A DNA stretch of 64,000 nt from Sphaerotilus natans (GTDB taxonomy: Bacteria; Pseudomonadota; Gammaproteobacteria; Burkholderiales; Burkholderiaceae_C). Below, piece after piece: positions 62,355 through 64,000 of the stretch (positions within the stretch are counted from its first letter, which is position 1; each line of letters starts with the position of its first letter). A program made the translations under genes and the position numbers. The notes below the pieces were generated by a model. The model was not told where the DNA came from. It saw only the letters and a list, made by a program, of their open reading frames with translations, and ran no database searches. The stretch spans positions 30,328 to 94,327 of the forward strand of contig NZ_FTMZ01000020.1 in the NCBI RefSeq assembly GCF_900156335.1, read 5' to 3'.

Positions 62355-63481
62355 GCACGAGCGTGCGTCCGCAGCGTGTCGTCGTCGGCCTGAGCGGCGG
62401 CGTCGATTCGGCCGTCAGCGCGTGGCTGCTCAAGCAGCAGGGCCACGAGGTCATCGGCATCTTCATGAAGAACTGGGAAGACGATGACGACAGCGAGTTC
62501 TGCTCGTCGCGCCAGGATTTCCTGGACGCCGCCTCGGTCGCTGACGTGATCGGCATCGAGATCGAGCACGTCAACTTCGCCGCCGAATACAAGGACCGCG
62601 TCTTCGCCGAGTTCCTGCGCGAATACCAGGCCGGCCGCACGCCCAACCCCGACGTGCTGTGCAATGCCGAGATCAAGTTCAAGGCCTTCCTGGACCACGC
62701 GATGCGTCTCGGGGCCGAGAAGATCGCCACCGGCCATTACGCCCGCGTGCGCGAGAACCCGGCCCGCCAGCGCTTCGAGCTGCTCAAGGGCCTGGACCCT
62801 GCCAAGGACCAGAGCTATTTCCTGCACCGGCTGAACCAAGCGCAGCTGTCGAAGACGATGTTCCCGGTCGGCGAGATCCACAAGACCGAGGTGCGACGCA
62901 TCGCCGAGGAGATCGGTCTGCCCAACGCAAAGAAAAAGGACTCGACCGGCATCTGCTTCATCGGCGAGCGCCCTTTCCGCGATTTCCTGAACCGCTACCT
63001 GAGCAAGGAACCCGGCCCGATCAAGGACGACCGCGGCCGCGTGCTCGGCGAGCATGTGGGTCTGAGCTTCTACACGCTCGGCCAGCGCAAGGGCATCGGC
63101 ATCGGCGGCGTGAAGGAGAAGAAGTCGGCGCGCGGCGGCGGCGACCACGAACCCTGGTTCGTCGCCCGCAAGGACATGGAGAAGAACACGCTGTGGATCG
63201 TGCAAGGCCATGACCACCCGTGGCTGCAATCGCACCAGCTGCGTGCAGGCGACATCAGTTGGGTAGCCGGCGAGGCACCCGCGCCGGGAGTCTGCGCGGC
63301 CAAGACGCGTTATCGCCAGGCGGATGCCCGTTGCCGCATCGACGCCGGCAATCCGGCCGATGGAGGCTTCGGTCTGCAATTCGATGAGGCGCAGTGGGCG
63401 GTCACGCCTGGCCAGTCGGCCGTCGTCTACGACGGCGAGGTGTGTCTGGGCGGCGGCATCATCACGACCGTGATGGCGTGA
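62351..63481 (+). CDS. mnmA: tRNA-specific 2-thiouridylase MnmA
   Basis: A 376-residue PP-loop enzyme that thiolates U34 of Lys, Glu and Gln tRNAs. ATP loop GLSGGVDS is at residues 13-20. Catalytic cysteines are Cys104 ([12 protein letters not shown]) and Cys202 ([10 protein letters not shown]). [15 protein letters not shown] is also diagnostic. The ATG overlaps the NUDIX stop. The IS remnant starts 10 bp past its stop. Confidence 0.96.
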   Translation: MSTSVRPQRVVVGLSGGVDSAVSAWLLKQQGHEVIGIFMKNWEDDDDSEFCSSRQDFLDAASVADVIGIEIEHVNFAAEYKDRVFAEFLREYQAGRTPNPDVLCNAEIKFKAFLDHAMRLGAEKIATGHYARVRENPARQRFELLKGLDPAKDQSYFLHRLNQAQLSKTMFPVGEIHKTEVRRIAEEIGLPNAKKKDSTGICFIGERPFRDFLNRYLSKEPGPIKDDRGRVLGEHVGLSFYTLGQRKGIGIGGVKEKKSARGGGDHEPWFVARKDMEKNTLWIVQGHDHPWLQSHQLRAGDISWVAGEAPAPGVCAAKTRYRQADARCRIDAGNPADGGFGLQFDEAQWAVTPGQSAVVYDGEVCLGGGIITTVMA

Positions 63482-63491
63482 GTTCCCCCCA

Positions 63492-63720
63492 CGTCAGAAT
63501 AGTTGCTGCGTCGATAGAACCCGAAGAGGGGGCGAAGACGAGGAGAAGACGTGGCTCGATACGGCAAGGAATACAAGGACCGGGTGGTGGCGAGGCTGCT
63601 GCCACCGGAGAGTGCCCCGGTGGAGCGGGTATCCGCAGAAGTGGGCGTGAGCACTTCAACGCTGGAGCGGTGGCTGGCCGACGCGCTGGAATCGGCGAGC
63701 GGTGGAGAGCCCCCGGAGCA
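63492..63720 (+). mobile_element. Left end of an IS3-like element, truncated
   Basis: An end-like sequence CGTCAGAATAGTTGCTGCGT (63492-63511) is followed by the start of an orfA gene. Similarity to it resumes at 63721, where the right end of an inverted related copy begins, so this copy is cut at about 63720. The two ends share 15 of 22 bases when read inward. Confidence 0.65.
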
Positions 63721-63742
63721 TGTCAAGGTAGTTGCCGCGTAA
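63551..63742 (+). pseudogene. Truncated IS3-family OrfA (transposase helix-turn-helix part)
   Basis: A 63-residue fragment, MARYGKEYKDRVVARLLPPE..., with the HTH RVSAEVGVSTSTLERWLADAL. It matches the first part of IS3/IS1477-like OrfA. The last seven residues (VKVVAA region) are encoded by the neighbouring inverted repeat, so the natural reading ends near 63720. Non-functional. Confidence 0.75.
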
Positions 63743-64000
63743 GTCATGCCGCGACTGCGCTTATTTCGGCGGCCGCGGCCACACATTCCCGCTCGGGATT
63801 GAGCGTGACTGCCCCGATGGGCGACCAGTCGCGGGTCTTGCCCGACCAGCGTTTCGGGTTCGCCTGACGGGCTTGGCCGTACAGCGCATCGCGCGCCGCC
63901 AGGATCTCCCGGTCCTGCCCTGCATGGCGCTGTGCCGGACTCACAAACCGGATGCCGCTGTGACGGTGGTCGTGGTTGTACCAATGCACGAACGCGCTGG
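63721..64000 (-). mobile_element. Right end of a related IS3-like element, inverted, cut by window edge
   Basis: TGTCAAGGTAGTTGCCGCGT (63721-63740) is a right-end-like repeat. Three bases past it the stop of a minus-strand OrfB is found, the usual spacing in IS3 elements. The element continues past the window. Confidence 0.7.
63744..64000 (-). CDS. C-terminal part of IS3-family transposase OrfB (continues beyond window)
   Basis: The frame runs in from the right edge and ends at 63744. It contains FVHWYNHDHRHSGIRFVSP, the characteristic integrase-core ending with the final Glu region outside the window, then NPKRWSGKTRDWSPIG and LNPERE. Typical OrfB tail. Whether the full copy is intact cannot be seen. 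Confidence 0.85.
   Translation of the reverse strand, partial: SAFVHWYNHDHRHSGIRFVSPAQRHAGQDREILAARDALYGQARQANPKRWSGKTRDWSPIGAVTLNPERECVAAAAEISAVAA

Overview
The window is GC-rich, densely packed DNA that reads as a betaproteobacterium of the order Burkholderiales (Comamonadaceae/Sphaerotilaceae-like). That assignment rests on gene content and family resemblance: the box benzoyl-CoA pathway, the gentisate cluster with a Bug-type receptor, an IclR-type PobR and GTCAT-CCCGC hairpin repeats between genes. No rRNA or tRNA gene is visible to confirm it.

0-4.3 kb: the tail of an unidentified gene, a COG2509-type flavoprotein overlapping a glutamine-synthetase-family enzyme, and a DUF481 outer-membrane protein. 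4.3-9.5 kb: a leftward gentisate operon (3-hydroxybenzoate 6-monooxygenase, gentisate 1,2-dioxygenase, fumarylpyruvate hydrolase) with a divergent MarR regulator. Its last frame is an in-frame chimera of a Bug/TctC solute receptor and nicotinate phosphoribosyltransferase. 9.5-14.8 kb: a leftward CoA-thioester beta-oxidation operon (two crotonases, PaaH-like dehydrogenase, MaoC-like protein, beta-ketoadipyl-CoA thiolase, cupin) behind a PaaR-like palindrome. 14.9-31.7 kb: the aerobic benzoyl-CoA (box) regulon. boxC-boxB-boxA and boxR run leftward. A DUF4863 protein, boxD, benzoate-CoA ligase, a hydrolase, a five-gene ABC importer and a second CoA ligase run rightward. TGCA-N6-TGCA sites lie in both promoter regions. 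The lower operon can carry the ring-opened product to succinyl-CoA and acetyl-CoA.

31.8-37.2 kb: a small membrane protein, an EamA permease, a SulP anion transporter and pobR-pobA for 4-hydroxybenzoate, with two matched inverted repeats upstream of pobR. 37.2-41.9 kb: DUF445 and poorly characterised proteins, including a PD-(D/E)XK-like protein, a degenerate proline-dehydrogenase-like protein and an HDOD protein. 41.9-47.6 kb: a pyrimidine catabolism locus of the URC type (URC1/GTP-cyclohydrolase-II homologue, URC4/DUF1688, uracil phosphoribosyltransferase) plus cytosine deaminase, interrupted by a protein with a ruined GGDEF motif.

47.7-63.5 kb: mostly core genes. These are a GST, a histidine-kinase-like protein without the phosphoacceptor His, metX-metW preceded by a SAM-II-like riboswitch and an intrinsic terminator, a diguanylate cyclase, a DUF302-like protein, an M20 peptidase, a serine hydrolase, an MTA/SAH nucleosidase, fadD, the pnt transhydrogenase genes, a NUDIX hydrolase and mnmA. 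63.5-64 kb: two fragments of one IS3-like element family joined in inverted orientation.

Overall, a catabolic region for benzoate, 3-hydroxybenzoate and 4-hydroxybenzoate is embedded in core chromosome. The strongest oddities are the receptor-PncB chimera, the riboswitch-terminator leader of metX and the run of degenerate signalling or enzyme proteins at 39.8-49.2 kb.
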